From Muscardinus avellanarius (lineage: Eukaryota > Chordata > Mammalia > Rodentia > Gliridae): a stretch of 64,000 nucleotides of DNA. The first letter of the stretch is position 1. Every line of letters begins with the position of its first letter. The stretch spans positions 85,299,093-85,363,092 of the forward strand of contig OY726560.1 in assembly GCA_963383645.1 (NCBI GenBank), read 5' to 3'. The notes under the pieces were generated by a model. The model did not search any database and was not told where the DNA came from. It worked only from the letters and a program-made list of their open reading frames with translations. Below are positions 45,746-57,365 of the stretch, in pieces. A program made the position numbers and the translations under genes.

Positions 45746-46919
45746 AAAATAATTAAACTTTTAAATTACTCAGAGCATCAAAGTGGTAGGTCACATATTA
45801 GGCATGCACCCAACCTTTATCGATTATAAATTAGTAGAATGATACAAACTCACAAGAGGTAAATAATCTGTAAAATGTACTAAATAGGGGCATAATTAGA
45901 AAAGGTCTGAAGGGGGAGGTGGGTGTTGCTAGTAGCTGTGTGGACCAGAAAAAGATAAGAGTTCCTAGTTTGATTACTTGCAGCTTGGTTACTCCCCAGT
46001 GAGTAACATTTGGCCCTATTTATTAACAAAGTACCTGTTAGAAGGCTCATTAAAAATGGACTGTAACTTTAATTCAATAAAAAAGAAAAAAGATGTCCTG
46101 AAAAATTCTTGTAGCAGAAAGAAGAAACATCAAGAAACGAAGGACAGAAAACAGGGCAAAGCCAAAATAAGATGTTTAATGATTGATAGCTATCTTCCTA
46201 ATTTAGATTACTACTTGGACTTTTATGGTAATATACTTTTCATGTGCTAAAATTTCTGCTTGGAATAGCACAAAATGAATCCTGTAAGATTGTTATACAA
46301 TTGCACCACAGAGTACTCTGGGCCAGAAGTTAGATGACTAGAGATTTTGCACAGTTTAGAGGCAAAAGTCCACCGGATATGTGTTCATGTCTTAAAAACC
46401 CAAATGTCGTGTTGTTGATCTAAATGGCAGGCATCCTTACCAGCTATTTTATTCTTGTTTTTAAGTTCTTGATGACTTGAAGTTTTGACCTTGTTAGTAT
46501 TTTTCTAAGAACACTTGCATAGGAACAGTTAGGTTAAAAAGCAGTAACCTGGCTATTTAGGTGCTCCAATGGTAGTTTTTGATCATGTTAACATAGTGAA
46601 AAAAAAATCAAGCAATGCAATCGAATGCTCCAACCTACTTGTGATTTGAAGGGGAACACAGACTAGCGAATAGAAAAGCAAAAAAAAAAAAAAAAGAGGG
46701 GGGGATTACGATAGGATGCTTTTTACGTAGTCTACAAACCTCTAAAAATCACATATCGTTTGCTAGGGGTCTTGTAAGTACCAAAGTTGTTTAAGATGAT
46801 CAGCAGCAGTGTATTCCCAGGTTGCCTGACCCTACCTCTTATCCTTTCCTCTTCTCGATTTTCTATACCTCCTCCACAAACATTCTTTAAATAATGGGTT
46901 GTGGGTTGTTTAAGCACGT
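45746..46919. other. 1.2 kb without repeats, upstream of the CpG island
   Basis: No SINE or LTR found, in contrast to the surroundings, as is common next to promoters. A 90-codon lysine-rich open frame at 45978-46250 is unrecognised. An A/G run lies at 46680-46706. Confidence 0.5.
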
Positions 46920-47270
46920 CAAGAGAAACTTGCTCCGCAGCGTCTCGCGCGTGGTACGCACGCGCCGGGTCGCTCCCGAGCCAGGCCGGTGCGCAGGGGC
47001 GTGCGGCTGCTGCAGCCCAGCGCGCGGGACGCGGACTCAGAACCTAGGCCGACCTTCTGCAAGCCTTGGGCGCTTCAGCGGGACAAGTGAGCACGCTCCA
47101 CGCAGGCCTCCGAGGGTCTCCCTGCGAGAACCGGACCCGGAGAACGCTCGGGTACCGGAGGCCTGTCCCGGAGGCCGAGGCCCCGATCTCCGTAGCTCCA
47201 CGTCCAACGCCGCGAGACTGTGGCGCCGGCGAGGGGCGTTGCGGGGCCGAGGCCTCGCTCTTGCTCTCAC

Positions 47271-47280
47271 TCTCGCGAGA
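47271..47280. promoter_or_regulatory. TCTCGCGAGA palindromic promoter element
   Basis: Exact 10/10 match to a motif enriched close to transcription starts of housekeeping-type genes. Its place about 300 bp before the splice donor fits a start site near here. Confidence 0.75.
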
Positions 47281-47575
47281 TCTTCCCGCCGCCGGCGGCC
47301 TGGCCTGGCCCGGCCAAGACTCGCGTGGTTTGGGCTCGGGGGCGGAGCGAGCAGGGGGCGTGGCCAGGCTGGCGGCCCGCCTTGTTGACAGCGCGTCCTC
47401 GCCGCGGTCCGGGTGGACCGCGCATGCCTGGCGCGAGGCAGTTCCGGAGGCCGGGACGGTCCGGCTGCCCCCTGGCGGGTCGGCCCGCCCTCCTCCGCGC
47501 CGGCGGTGCTGTGGTGGCGGCGGCCGGCTGCGCGGAGCTCGCGGAGTCCTCGCCCCCGACGCGCCCGCGCCGCAG
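47281..47575 (+). other. Candidate first exon of an unidentified gene
   Basis: Its right end is the splice donor CAG|GTAACG (GT at 47576-47577), a close match to consensus. The left end is only a guess from the promoter element. The exon may be noncoding. If coding, the ATG at 47424 opens a frame of about 50 codons rich in Arg and Ala to the donor, in poor Kozak context; frames beginning at 47066 and 47413 also stay open across it. I cannot name the gene, and no convincing exon 2 was found up to 64000. Confidence 0.45.
47467..47479 (+). promoter_or_regulatory. CTCF-like site
   Basis: GCCCCCTGGCGGG fits the CTCF core (CCCCCTGG with G-rich right flank). Such sites are frequent in CpG-island promoters. 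Binding is inference. Confidence 0.5.
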
Positions 47576-47624
47576 GTAACGCGGCCGCCGCGGCTGGGGC
47601 GTGGGGTCGGCTTCCGAGGCGGGC

Positions 47625-47720
47625 CGGGCCGGGCCGGGTCGGGGTTCGGGGGTCGGCCGGGAAGGGGCGCGGGGAGTCGGGGGGCCGGGGCGCCGGGAGT
47701 CGGGGGGCCGGGGGCCGTCT
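47625..47720 (+). other. G-rich tract with quadruplex potential
   Basis: Three GGCC-G units at 47625-47640, then several runs of three to six G with 1-4 base loops (gtcggggggccggggcg repeated at about 47674 and 47698). It lies 50-145 bp after the donor, at the start of the presumed intron. Confidence 0.6.
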
Positions 47721-47900
47721 CTGGCCGCCTGCGCCTCGCCCCGGCCTCGGGCCGCGGAGCCCCTCTCGCCGATCCCCGCGGGCACCCAGGCCCTTTCATG
47801 GCCACTCAGCTACTTTCTGTTGTTTTGGTTTTGAAGGGAAATAAACCACCCTGAGTAGCCTGGGGAAACCTCGACGGCCGGCAGGAGCTTCTAGGGGTCG

Positions 47901-49474
47901 GAGCGGGCGCTCATACTCTCTTTCTTACTTTTTTGTTGTTTGAGCGTTTACAACTGCTCCTGTTCGTGCTCAGTGCGGTGCCGGTTGTATTGCTTGAGGT
48001 TTTCCAAACACCTGCATCGCGAGGGCCCGCGAATAGCTCCAAAGGGAGGAATTATGCAGATCCAAGGTTTTTCTTTTCCAAGTTATTTTGTTTTCGAATG
48101 CCCTCTTTAAAATTGAGAGATCATAGCTATGTTTTCGACCTATCAGAAGGGTTTGAGTAGGGAGGAGGAAGTAAGCTTTAAACAATAGTTATTAATTTTA
48201 ATTACAAAAGTATTGCGTGCTCTTTAAGAAAAAATTAAGCAGCCAAACAATGAGGATGCCCCGCCTTCCCTCTTGTTCTTGCCCCACAGCCCCCGGTATT
48301 TCCTCTTCCTACCATCCAGGATAACCTGTCGTTTGTGTGTAGTCGTTCAGGATGATTTTTGTGTCCATATGAGGTGCATACTTTAGAAACAAAATTGGGA
48401 ACGTACAGAGTTGAGCATGGCCTCCAGTGTTTCAATAATCAGTTGCTGTTAAAAAGCCAATAGAAACGTTTTGAAACATCATGTGGTGAAACTTTTGAGA
48501 ATGTCCAAGGCCAGATGCGATACTTTCATATGAAACAGGTTGAGTAATAATGTTCACATGAGCTTAATGGTAGTTTACATGAGTTGGATGACTTAATAAA
48601 GCAGGCTACTAAAATAGCTTACATTTTTTGTGTGCGCATTTTTTTAAAGGTAAACTTAAATGCCATATGGTCAGATGAAAACATTTAGTACCCTAAACAT
48701 GAAGTGGCAGATTTGTGACAAAAAGGCAAAGTAGGAAACCTGAGGCCTGGAACTTTGTATTTTACACAGGAAAAACCCCACAAAAACCAAAAAGCACAAG
48801 TGATTAAAGATTTTGATAAGTAAGTAAGTCATAGGAGCTAAATTGAAAGTGGAAGGATGATACTGCACTGCTTATTACTAAATAAAACAGAAAGCTAGCA
48901 AATCCCAATGATATCTGTATGTTTGTGTGCAGGAAAGCTAGAGGCTTTGTTTATTTAACCATTAACTTGTATTTCTTAGAATCTCTTGTGAGCATCTTGG
49001 TGCTAGCCTCCAGGGAAAACAGAACTGAGTAAACTAATCACAGACAACAGTCTGGTTCTAAACAGGTATTATCTGAAATCTTCGGCCAAATTGTGTAGCA
49101 TTTTATTTGGGAACTGAGTTTAAAAGGGATCAGAAACATCTGAGGCATTTTAACTATTGTTCTTGATAACATATGCTTTTATAGCCTTCTTATAATACCA
49201 ATATAAATACCATTCTCTTCATACTATAGATTAATAAATGAAGGCTCTGAAAGATTAAACTGCTCACCATCTTATTGTTCTTTTAGTAGTGGCGCCTGGT
49301 GTGACTCAGGTGTACGTATTCCAAGAACCCATGATTTTTGCCCTGCCTTTCTGTCTTCCATTAGTGAAAATTGCCTCACAAAATTGTTGATCTTAGTTTT
49401 CTTTCTTTGAAATAACCCTTATGAAGGAGACACAGATAAAAACCAGATACACTGATAATTGTTAGGATAATTAG
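47901..49474. other. Repeat-poor stretch after the CpG island
   Basis: Probable start of intron 1. No exon, RNA gene or transposon recognised. Confidence 0.5.
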
Positions 49475-49645
49475 AGTTGGTTGTGGTGACACACTCTTGG
49501 AATCTCAGTACTTGGGAGGCTGAGACAGCAGGATCATAGTTTTGTGTCCAGCCTCAGATACTTTATTCAAAATAAAGAATAAAAAATAGGGCTCAGAGAC
49601 AGAGGATGCCCCTGGGTTCAATCCCCAGTACTGCAAGGAGAGAGA
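49475..49645 (+). mobile_element. SINE, partly deleted
   Basis: gttggttgtggtgacacact through gggttcaatccccagtactgc; the middle is shortened. Confidence 0.82.
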
Positions 49646-50670
49646 AAGTATAATGGCATCTTTTTAAGTGAAGTTTCTGATGGTGTATCATTAAATATTA
49701 AGTTCCTTGATCTTAGGCTGTTTGTCAGTAAGGTGGGGATGTGTTGCTTTAGTTACTGTTCCATTCCATGGTAAATTTGGGTATCACAAATAGCTCTCAC
49801 ATCTTTACAAATTTGTATTCTTTACGAATTTGGATGGATAATCTCATTCATTACACATTTTTATGAATGTAATTGAACTTTTTAAAAAGTATACAAAGAA
49901 GGCCCTAAGAAGTCTTAAAAAGTTTAAAATTAGCTTAAAGTCTTTTAAAATGCATCAAGAAGATATGTGTCATAAGCAGATATGTGTCATAATATGGTAT
50001 ATTAATCTGCTTTGGTTCCCAGCAGATATGACAACTGTAAAGAAATATGACAAATACTGAAATTAATTATGATCAGTTATACACTCGAGAAGAAACCAAC
50101 TGATAGTAAAACATTTGATCTTCTATTGGTAGTTCAGTATGATGATTGGAGTTCATATCTAAGTGGCATATCTGCCATTGATTATCTCTTAGATAGCTTT
50201 TTATTGGATGTTAGTGGTTTTCATAGTTGTTTAACACAAAAATGTTTCAGCCTTAGAAGATCTCTTTATAGAGCATGTGAAGATCTTCTGACTCAGTTTT
50301 GTAGGGAGGAGAGGTGGGACACATGCCATGTGTGTGTGTGTTTTCTCAAAAATTAAGAACAATCTTATTGCTGATGGGAAAAAATAGAAAGTTTATTTTT
50401 TAGTTTATCCTGAAAATCGTTTTGGGGACATATATTCTTGAGTAGCCTGAAATAAATCAACTATTTTGGTCCTATGAATAATATAAAAAAAAAAAAGCAT
50501 CAGGGCTGAGTTTAAAATCCACTTTTTTTTAGTTAGAGAAAGGAACACAAAATATATGACATGCCTAAGGCATGGGAGTATTAGACTCCTGTTTAGGGGT
50601 TTAAAAACTAATTTGTATAAAACAGTTATTGTGGAATTGCATAAAAAACAGGTCCCAGATAGTTCTGTTT
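49646..50670. other. 1 kb without recognised gene or repeat
   Basis: A 95-codon frame at 50069-50356 matches no family I know. A short duplication agatatgtgtcataa occurs at about 49963 and 49979. Confidence 0.45.
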
Positions 50671-50852
50671 GGTGGTGCATGTCTGTAATCACAGTACTTG
50701 GGCAGCTGAAACAGGAGATTGACAGGTTTGTGGCTAGCCTCAGCAATTTAGCAGGCCCCTCATCAAATAAAATAAAAAAAATAAAAATAAAGTAGGGCTG
50801 AGGATGTGGTTTGGAGGTAGAATGCCGCAGAGTTAAATCCCTAATACCACAC
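50671..50852 (+). mobile_element. SINE
   Basis: gtttggtggtgcatgtctg through agttaaatccctaatacca; worn copy. Confidence 0.78.
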
Positions 50853-50948
50853 TAAAAGAAAATATAAAGTTGACAATTTTCTTGAACTTTGAGATACTGA
50901 AAATGTATTTAATTATAATTGTTATTATGTATTAGCTGTTGGGAATTG

Positions 50949-51640
50949 TGTTACGGATCTGGAGAATTTGGTTTTGGGGACCTGTCCCCGAGGACCCCTG
51001 TTAGGGTTCCGAATACAGTTTCCCTCAAACCACAACAAAACCTCAAAAAAACCAAAAACAGAAAAACAGCAGGTTCTTGTCCTGAGCCAAGGGTAAAAAC
51101 ACATGCTCAGACTCTTGCTGGAGATTTAAAGAAGTTTATTAAAAAGATAGAAATACAGAAGACAGTTAAAGCCCCATGCCAGAAATGGCATGGGGAGGGG
51201 GGGTGACTCGAGTGAATACACCAAAGGGATCACATGAGGACCCGACCTTTTTTATACCCATGGTCTCCATCTTTCACGTAATTCTGTTGTAGTAGTAATG
51301 TCCCTGTATGGTACCTCCCATAGCCCCATAACAAGGTGTGGCAGGGTGTCTGCTTTCAAGAAAGGGTGAAGGTCAACCACCTGCTTGATCCTCCCTAGAC
51401 TTTCCCTAGATCTCCTAGATCTGTCTTTAGAAAGTGGAAGCCCTAGCTCCCCATCCTATTGACTTGCTAATTACCTTTAGCTAGGTTAATTTACATTGGA
51501 ATTGCCTGCTTCTTTTGGCAGAAACCTCATCCTTTCTTTCCCCAGGTCAGCCTCCATTTTGACACAATTATTTTTGAAATATATCTGTTAATAATCAGAG
51601 CTTTCTCAAATCTTCCTAGGCCATTCCCAATACTGGTACA
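50949..51640 (-). mobile_element. Solo LTR, family A copy 4
   Basis: 692 bp. Plus strand starts tgttacgg and ends ctggtaca, the reverse of the ends seen at 17833-18543. The polyadenylation region (tttattaaaaag near 51134) and the U3 phrase tagctaggttaatttacattgg match the other copies. Flanks do not form a clear duplication, and only the right flank (51641 on) is SINE. Confidence 0.85.
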
Positions 51641-51768
51641 CTTTTAATTTTTAATTTGAAACAAGGTCTCTCACTAAGTTACTGAGTGCCTCCCTAAGTT
51701 GCTGAGGCTGGCTTCGAACCTGTGACCCTCCTATTTCAGCCTCCCAAGTACTGCAGTTATATTCTGCA
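51641..51768 (-). mobile_element. SINE fragment, B1 part
   Basis: aatttgaaacaaggtctctc through agtactgcagttat. Its tail part is absent from the other side of the LTR. Confidence 0.78.
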
Positions 51769-52065
51769 GCTAAACATCTAGATTTCTAGGGTTGACTCTT
51801 GGGGAGGGGATTTTAATTTCTATGACCTACCTTAGGGAAGAGGAATTCTAGTTTCTGTGGCTTTGGGGACAAAAGGGGACCAAGAAAAGGAAAGGAAGTC
51901 AGAGAGATTCTTTGCTTCTGAGGCCCTTGCATTATACTTCAATTCAAAGTACTTCTTGGTGTTGTTTTCTGAGCCCCAACAGATGTTTTTTTTTGGGGGG
52001 GTTGTTTATTTTCATTTTTCCCCTCCCTCTCTTCTGCCCTCCCCCTCTCTTCCTTCCTCCCTCTC
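51769..52065. other. Unassigned, ending in a CT-rich run
   Basis: Nothing recognised; pyrimidine tract 52015-52070. Confidence 0.4.
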
Positions 52066-52245
52066 TTCTTGGCCATAGGTGTTGGGATTAAAGCCAGTGA
52101 CACTATCACTGACTACATCCCAATCTGCTTCCCTTTTTGCTTCTGATTTTAGGACAGGGTCTCACTAAGTTGCTCCGCCTGGCCTCAAACTTGCTTCAGC
52201 TTCTGGAGTAGCTGGGATTGTAGGCATGTGTCACTGTATCTGGCT
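52066..52245 (-). mobile_element. Old SINE
   Basis: ttgggattaaagccagtgac through gcatgtgtcactgtatctggc. Confidence 0.7.
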
Positions 52246-52695
52246 CTTGATTTATTTTCTGATCTGATGATTAGTGGGTAAGTGAATGGGAAGAAGTATG
52301 GAATCATGTGAAGGCGTTTACTAGAATCTGTAGTTGATAATCAGATTGAACAGTGGGAGTGGTGGTGATGGGAAACAGTTTCCACAACCAGTTTTCTATT
52401 CTGCCAGGTTCAGTCCTACATGTACTTCTCAGTTTAGTGCTTAGAATTGATACTTGATATTAGGAGACCAGTATCTGGAATTATGGCCTATATTATAGTT
52501 TGGGTGTAATTTGTCCTTCAAGAGTCCATTTATTGGAAGCTTGATCCCAGGTGTGGGAGGCTGTGAGACCTTTAAGGAGGTGGGTTCCAGGGGAGGTCTC
52601 TGGTCAATTTTAAATATGTCCTTGGAAGGCACAGTAGTAGTTCCCATGTGACCCCTTGGCAGTTCTTAGAAGGGATAGTTCTTAAAACGGTTTGG
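52246..52695 (+). other. Unassigned, with an ancient repeat at about 52490-52670
   Basis: tatagtttgggtgtaatttg, agcttgatcccaggtgtggg and gacctttaaggaggtgggttcc match the family of 39234-39665. The rest shows nothing. Confidence 0.5.
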
Positions 52696-52900
52696 TTAGC
52701 TGGCTGTGGTGGCACACACTTGTAATCCCAGAATTTGGGAGGCTGAGACAGGAGGATCCTGGTTCTTGACTAGCCTCAGTTACTTAGGCCCTTTGTAACT
52801 CAGTGAGACTCTGTTTCAAAAATAAAAGAAAAAAAATAGGGCTGGGGATGTGGCTCCAAGGTAGAATGCCTGTGGGTTCCATCCCCATTACTGCAGGGTG
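52696..52900 (+). mobile_element. B1-dID SINE
   Basis: tagctggctgtggtggcaca through gggttccatccccattactgc. Confidence 0.9.
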
Positions 52901-52938
52901 GTGGTAGGGGAAGGCCCACCTGCCTGCTCTCTGACTTT

Positions 52939-53155
52939 TTTTTTTTTTTTTTTTTTTTTTGCGGGTCTGGGGATGGAACCCAGGGGCATTCGACCTCTGA
53001 GCTACACCCCCTGCCCTATTTTTTATTCTTTATTTTGAAACCGGGTCTCACTGAGTTGCAGAGGGCCTAAGTAGCTGAGGCTGTCCGCGAGCCATGATTC
53101 TCTAGGTCTCAGCCTCCTGAATGCTAGGATTACAAGGGTGCGTCACCATGCCCGG
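52939..53155 (-). mobile_element. Young SINE with 10 bp duplication
   Basis: Complete copy with a pure T run; ctctgacttt lies at 52929-52938 and 53156-53165. Confidence 0.9.
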
Positions 53156-53440
53156 CTCTGACTTTCTGTTTGGGGATGTTACTGTTCTCTTCCTGTGTGT
53201 GCTCTCACCACAGCCACCTGTCCTAGTGTAATGCAGTCAGAAGGAGTTTCACTTGTACTGAGCTGATGTCAGTGCCATGCAGTCAAACATCCACAACTGA
53301 AATGCTGTAGCTCAAAAAGTAATTGCAAAATAGTCTTTGGTTTACAGTATTTAGAGTGATGGTTTATTTTATCCTGGTAACAACTGTGAGTCTTGGTATT
53401 CTAAATTCCCATATTTTCATTGTTACCATCGACTCTTTTT
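53156..53440. other. Short unassigned stretch
   Basis: Nothing recognised. Confidence 0.35.
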
Positions 53441-53960
53441 TTTTTTTTGTGGTATATTACAGTCTGCCACTAAACTACATCCCCAGCCTTTTTTAGTTTT
53501 TATTTTGAGACAAGGTCTTGCTAAGTTGCCCAGGCTGGCCTTGAACTTGTGATACCCTTGCCTCAGACTCCCATGTTGCTGGGATTATATGTGTAGATCC
53601 TGTGCCTGGCTTCATCGTCTCTTGATAACTTGAGTGGATTTTAAAATCCTCGTCATCCTTCATAATCAAATATAAGAGCAAAATTTGGAATGCATATAAA
53701 GGTAACCACTACAATTTTAGTTTTAAGAGAAAGCTTGCCACTGTCTGTAGTGACTTATTTTTTTTTTTTTTTTTGGTAGCACTGGGGATTGAACCCAGAG
53801 GCATTTTACCTCTGAGCTAAACTCCCAGCCCAATTTTATTTCTTATTTGAAAGCAGGATTTCACTAAGTTGTTGAGGCTGTCTTCAAACCTGCGATCCTT
53901 CTGTCTCAGCCTCCCAAGTACTGGGATTACAAGTGTGCGCCACTGTGCCTGGCTGCTGTA
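53441..53960 (-). mobile_element. Two minus-strand SINEs
   Basis: 53441-53612 (shortened tail) and 53776-53956 (gcactggggattgaaccca to cactgtgcctggc). Confidence 0.85.
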
Positions 53961-54282
53961 GTGATTTAACATGCATTATAAATCACATTCTGGAAGAATT
54001 TCTTTGAATACTTCTAAATTATTTTAATGGGATTGACTTTTTTTCTGCAAATAGAGTGATGTGAACTGTTTTTTGTGTTTTTTTAGTTCACAACCAAAGG
54101 TATTAGAAATGGAAACAGGCATTTTACAGTGGTTTATATAGATACCTATATAATAACTATTCATGAAGTTGATTTGGCTCTAAAGGAAAGGAGGACATCA
54201 GTCACTCTTAGTATTTCATTTTTTTCTCATGAATAATGAACTTGCTTTTCTCGCTAATGTCTTTTTTTTCCTTCTTTTTTCT
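53961..54282. other. Stretch without recognised gene or repeat
   Basis: Nothing supportable. Confidence 0.35.
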
Positions 54283-54474
54283 TTTGGTAGTACTGGGATT
54301 CCAGGATACTTCTACCTCCAGGATACACTCCCAGACCTATTTTTTACTTTTTTGTTTGGAAACAGGGTCTCTTAAGGCAGCGTGGCTGGCTTTGAACCTG
54401 CACGATCCTCCTGATCCTCCTGTCTCCACTTCACAAGTGCCGGGATTACAAGCGTGAGCCACCATGCCCATCCT
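54283..54474 (-). mobile_element. Young SINE
   Basis: ttggtagtactgggattcc through gagccaccatgccca, with gatcctcct duplicated inside. Flanked by tcgctaatgtcttt and ttgctaatatctttt at 54250 and 54477, a worn target duplication. Confidence 0.88.
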
Positions 54475-56298
54475 TCTTGCTAATATCTTTTGTCAGTGTC
54501 TGTTTAGTAGTCACTGGATTTATTATATCTACATAGCACTTAACACAGTGTAGTTCACACCAATATATTATATGTGTGTTGTCTATACACAAACATATAC
54601 ATATATGTACACATACAAATAAACATCTGTGGAACACAGTTCAGGAGGTACCAATCATGTAGAATACAGTGTAGATGGCATTCCTTCTCTTGCTTCAGGA
54701 AAACTGACTGTTCCTGTATGAATGGTGCTTCCTAGAATTAGGCAATCAATACTTTAAGACCCTTGATATCTTTGATGTTGTGACATTTTCATATAAACTT
54801 TCCATTGCATCAAAGAGGCAGGCGTTTTTATTCATACTCTATTTGAGACCACAAATGAATTCATTTTCCTGAATCTGTTTTCTGTAAAATACTGGTGATA
54901 TGGACTCAAGTGATTGACAGTGCTTAAGAACATAGTATTTGGTGTCACAACTACCTACAAGTCAAGCTGTTTTGATTCCTGGTAGCTGTAAAAACTTACG
55001 CAAGTGTCTTGGTCTCTTTCCTTTGGTTTCCCATCCTTGAAAATAATACTGTTTACATGGAATTTTTTGAAGACTTAAATGAGTTGATGTGTAAAAATTA
55101 CCCCACAGCTTTAGAGGCAGTAAGTGCTCAAGTAATGGTAGTTGTACTTAGCACTCAATAATAAAGGTGATACTGTGACTCATATACTGCTTTCAGAGAT
55201 TATGAGATCATTTCCTTGGCAGAAGTGAGAGAATAACCGAGCAGCAATACTCATTTAAGCAGTGGCCAAATTTGGACCAACCTTACATCACCAATTTGTA
55301 AACAGTAAACCGGAAGAGTTAAAAAAAAAAAAAGCCTGCAAAGCAATTGCTCCAGTCCTAGGCAGGCTGTGTAGCCACATTACCTTCCCATCCCGCACAT
55401 ACTAAATTAACACTAAATGTGTTACTAAATAAACACATTTCCCTGTGTAACTCATTTTCCTGTCCAGCCATCTTTCTGGCAGTGGCCACTCTTTTATGGT
55501 GCTCACTATATTATATTTTAGTACAATCACAAAGTATATGGTTTGTTTAGTGTCATTTACTGTTGCTTTATTGCAAAATTATTTTTCTGTTAAATAGGTG
55601 ATCTAATAGATTTATCAAATTCAGTATTGCCTCCTTATATATTTGATTTTTCCTCTGTATTCATACAGCTCTAAGTTTGTCCCCCAACCCCCAGGATGTT
55701 TTTCTTGATGGTCTTTTTCCTTTTTCAACTTGAAATGTCACTGACAAGAAAAAAGTAACCTTTACTATTGCTTATCCCTGACATTTGTTTCAAGAGTTTG
55801 GCTTTGCCATTTCCCTGCCCTTTTATTCCTTTGTGGATTTTATTTTGCCTATCATGCCTACATGAAAATAGAGGAGCTCATCAGTGGTTTCATTTCATTC
55901 TTTCTAGGTATATTAATAATTATAGAAGTTTGTGAAAGAGAAACAAGGGCACCAGAAAAATCAGTTGATGATAGTTGATGAGCTGACTATTCAGGCTCAT
56001 CTGACTTTCAATAAACCTACTAAGGCACCCTTCTGTCCACAAGTGGGATGGAAGGCTTAATTTCCAGGGCAGGAACCTAAAGAAAGAAGTAGCTGCTGCC
56101 TCAGATGACCAGTGGCATCTGACTTCTATAGATCCGATAAACAGTTCTGAACACAAGAAAGCTGGTGGCGTGTTTAAAATTTTGCCAAAAAGCTAGGAAA
56201 TGCACTTCTTCAATCCCAAGAAAGGAGTATTTGTGTGATGTAGTGATTTAAGGCAAATCCATGGCATTGTGGATACTTTGGCTGGTCAAGTATAGTGT
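54475..56298. other. 1.8 kb without recognised repeats
   Basis: The longest repeat-free stretch after the CpG island. The interval 55900-56180 stays open on the minus strand for 78 codons and on the plus strand for about 40; no protein family recognised and splice sites are not convincing. An exon cannot be excluded. Confidence 0.45.
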
Positions 56299-56505
56299 CT
56301 TTTTTTTTTTTTTTTTGGTGGTACTGGGGTTCCTGGAAGCCCTTCTACCTCCAGGCTACACTCCCAGACTTATTTTTATATTTTTATTTGGAAACAGGGT
56401 CTCCTAAGCCAGGGCGCGTGGCTGGCTTCGAACCTGCGTGATCCTCCTGTCTCTGCTTCCCAAGCGTGGGGATTACAAGCGTGCGCCACCACGCCCAGCC
56501 TCAAG
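56299..56505 (-). mobile_element. Young SINE
   Basis: tggtggtactggggttcctgg through ccaccacgcccagcc. caagtatagt(g/a)tct on both sides (56287, 56503) is the target duplication. Confidence 0.92.
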
Positions 56506-56765
56506 TATAGTATCTACTGTATTCTTAGTTCATTTTATTGCCCAAACACTGTCCTTATTCCCATGTCCTAATCATTGCTAATCATTGTCTTCCTGGTGTT
56601 CAGGATTCTATTACTCTGGGTCCTGTCAGGACATATACCAAAAAAAAAAAAAAAAAAAAGGAAAGGAAAAAAATTTACGTAAGTATACACACCTAGTTCA
56701 AGTTGACTTTCTGAACATATTTTTTAAATCTCTTGGGCAGCCTTGTGTACTTCTTATAGTATTTA
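56506..56765. other. Unassigned; A run at 56639-56660
   Basis: Nothing recognised. Confidence 0.35.
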
Positions 56766-56990
56766 TCAAACTTTTTTTTTTTTTGGTGGTACTCGGGGTG
56801 GAACCCAGGGGCTTTTCTATCTCCAGGCTATACTCCCAGACCTATTTTATTTTTTATTTAGAAACAGGCTCTCACTAACTTGTTGAGAGCCTCACTAGGT
56901 AGCTGAGGCTGGCTTCGATTCTGTGCAGTCCTCCTGTCTTAGCCTCCCAAGCTCTGGGATTACAAGTGTGCGCCACCATGCCCGGCCTAG
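56766..56990 (-). mobile_element. B1-dID SINE
   Basis: ttggtggtactcggggtgga through ccaccatgcccggcc; agtatttat(c/a)aaactt on both sides is the target duplication. Confidence 0.9.
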
Positions 56991-57365
56991 TATTTATAAA
57001 ACTTTAAAATATTTACTCTGTGAAATTTTCTGTGTTTAATATTGTGTGAATAATTCAGGATCAAATCTGTTCAATTTCTTTCCTCTTGCTTTGTGTTTGT
57101 GTGTATCTGTCAGTCTGCATTTTGCTATTTAGTAATCTCCCCACTAGCTAGCCTGAAGATGCTGAAATGCCAACACTTCCACCTGAGCTGGAGACTGCAG
57201 CATCTCTACTATGTTCTTCTTTTCTATTCAGTTCACCAACAGTGCTATTTAAATTTTGAAAATTAGTTACCAGTTTAAATACTTTGTAATCTGATAGTTC
57301 TTTGTGTCATAAATTCATCTTGTCTGGCTATTTGCATTGCCTGTTAATTTCCTCTGAAAAAAATT
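56991..57365. other. Stretch without recognised gene or repeat
   Basis: Nothing supportable. Confidence 0.4.

Larger units (their letters stand above)
46920..47900. promoter_or_regulatory. CpG island promoter
   Basis: Abrupt change to very high GC with dense CG dinucleotides, unlike everything else in the window. It has no repeats. It contains the 10-base palindrome TCTCGCGAGA (47271-47280), a known element of TATA-less, often bidirectional CpG-island promoters, and a CTCF-like GCCCCCTGGCGGG (47467-47479). No TATA box is seen. Many long open frames here, on both strands, come from lack of stop codons in GC-rich DNA. Confidence 0.92.

Noticed and set aside
47044..47854. Open frames of 119-262 codons on both strands in the CpG island
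   Set aside because: They overlap in several frames, are Arg/Pro/Gly/Ala-rich, and arise because stop codons are rare in GC-rich DNA. No domain is recognisable.
55920..56156. Possible coding exon in the repeat-free stretch
   Set aside because: No family recognised and no good splice sites on either strand; kept only as a note in the feature list.
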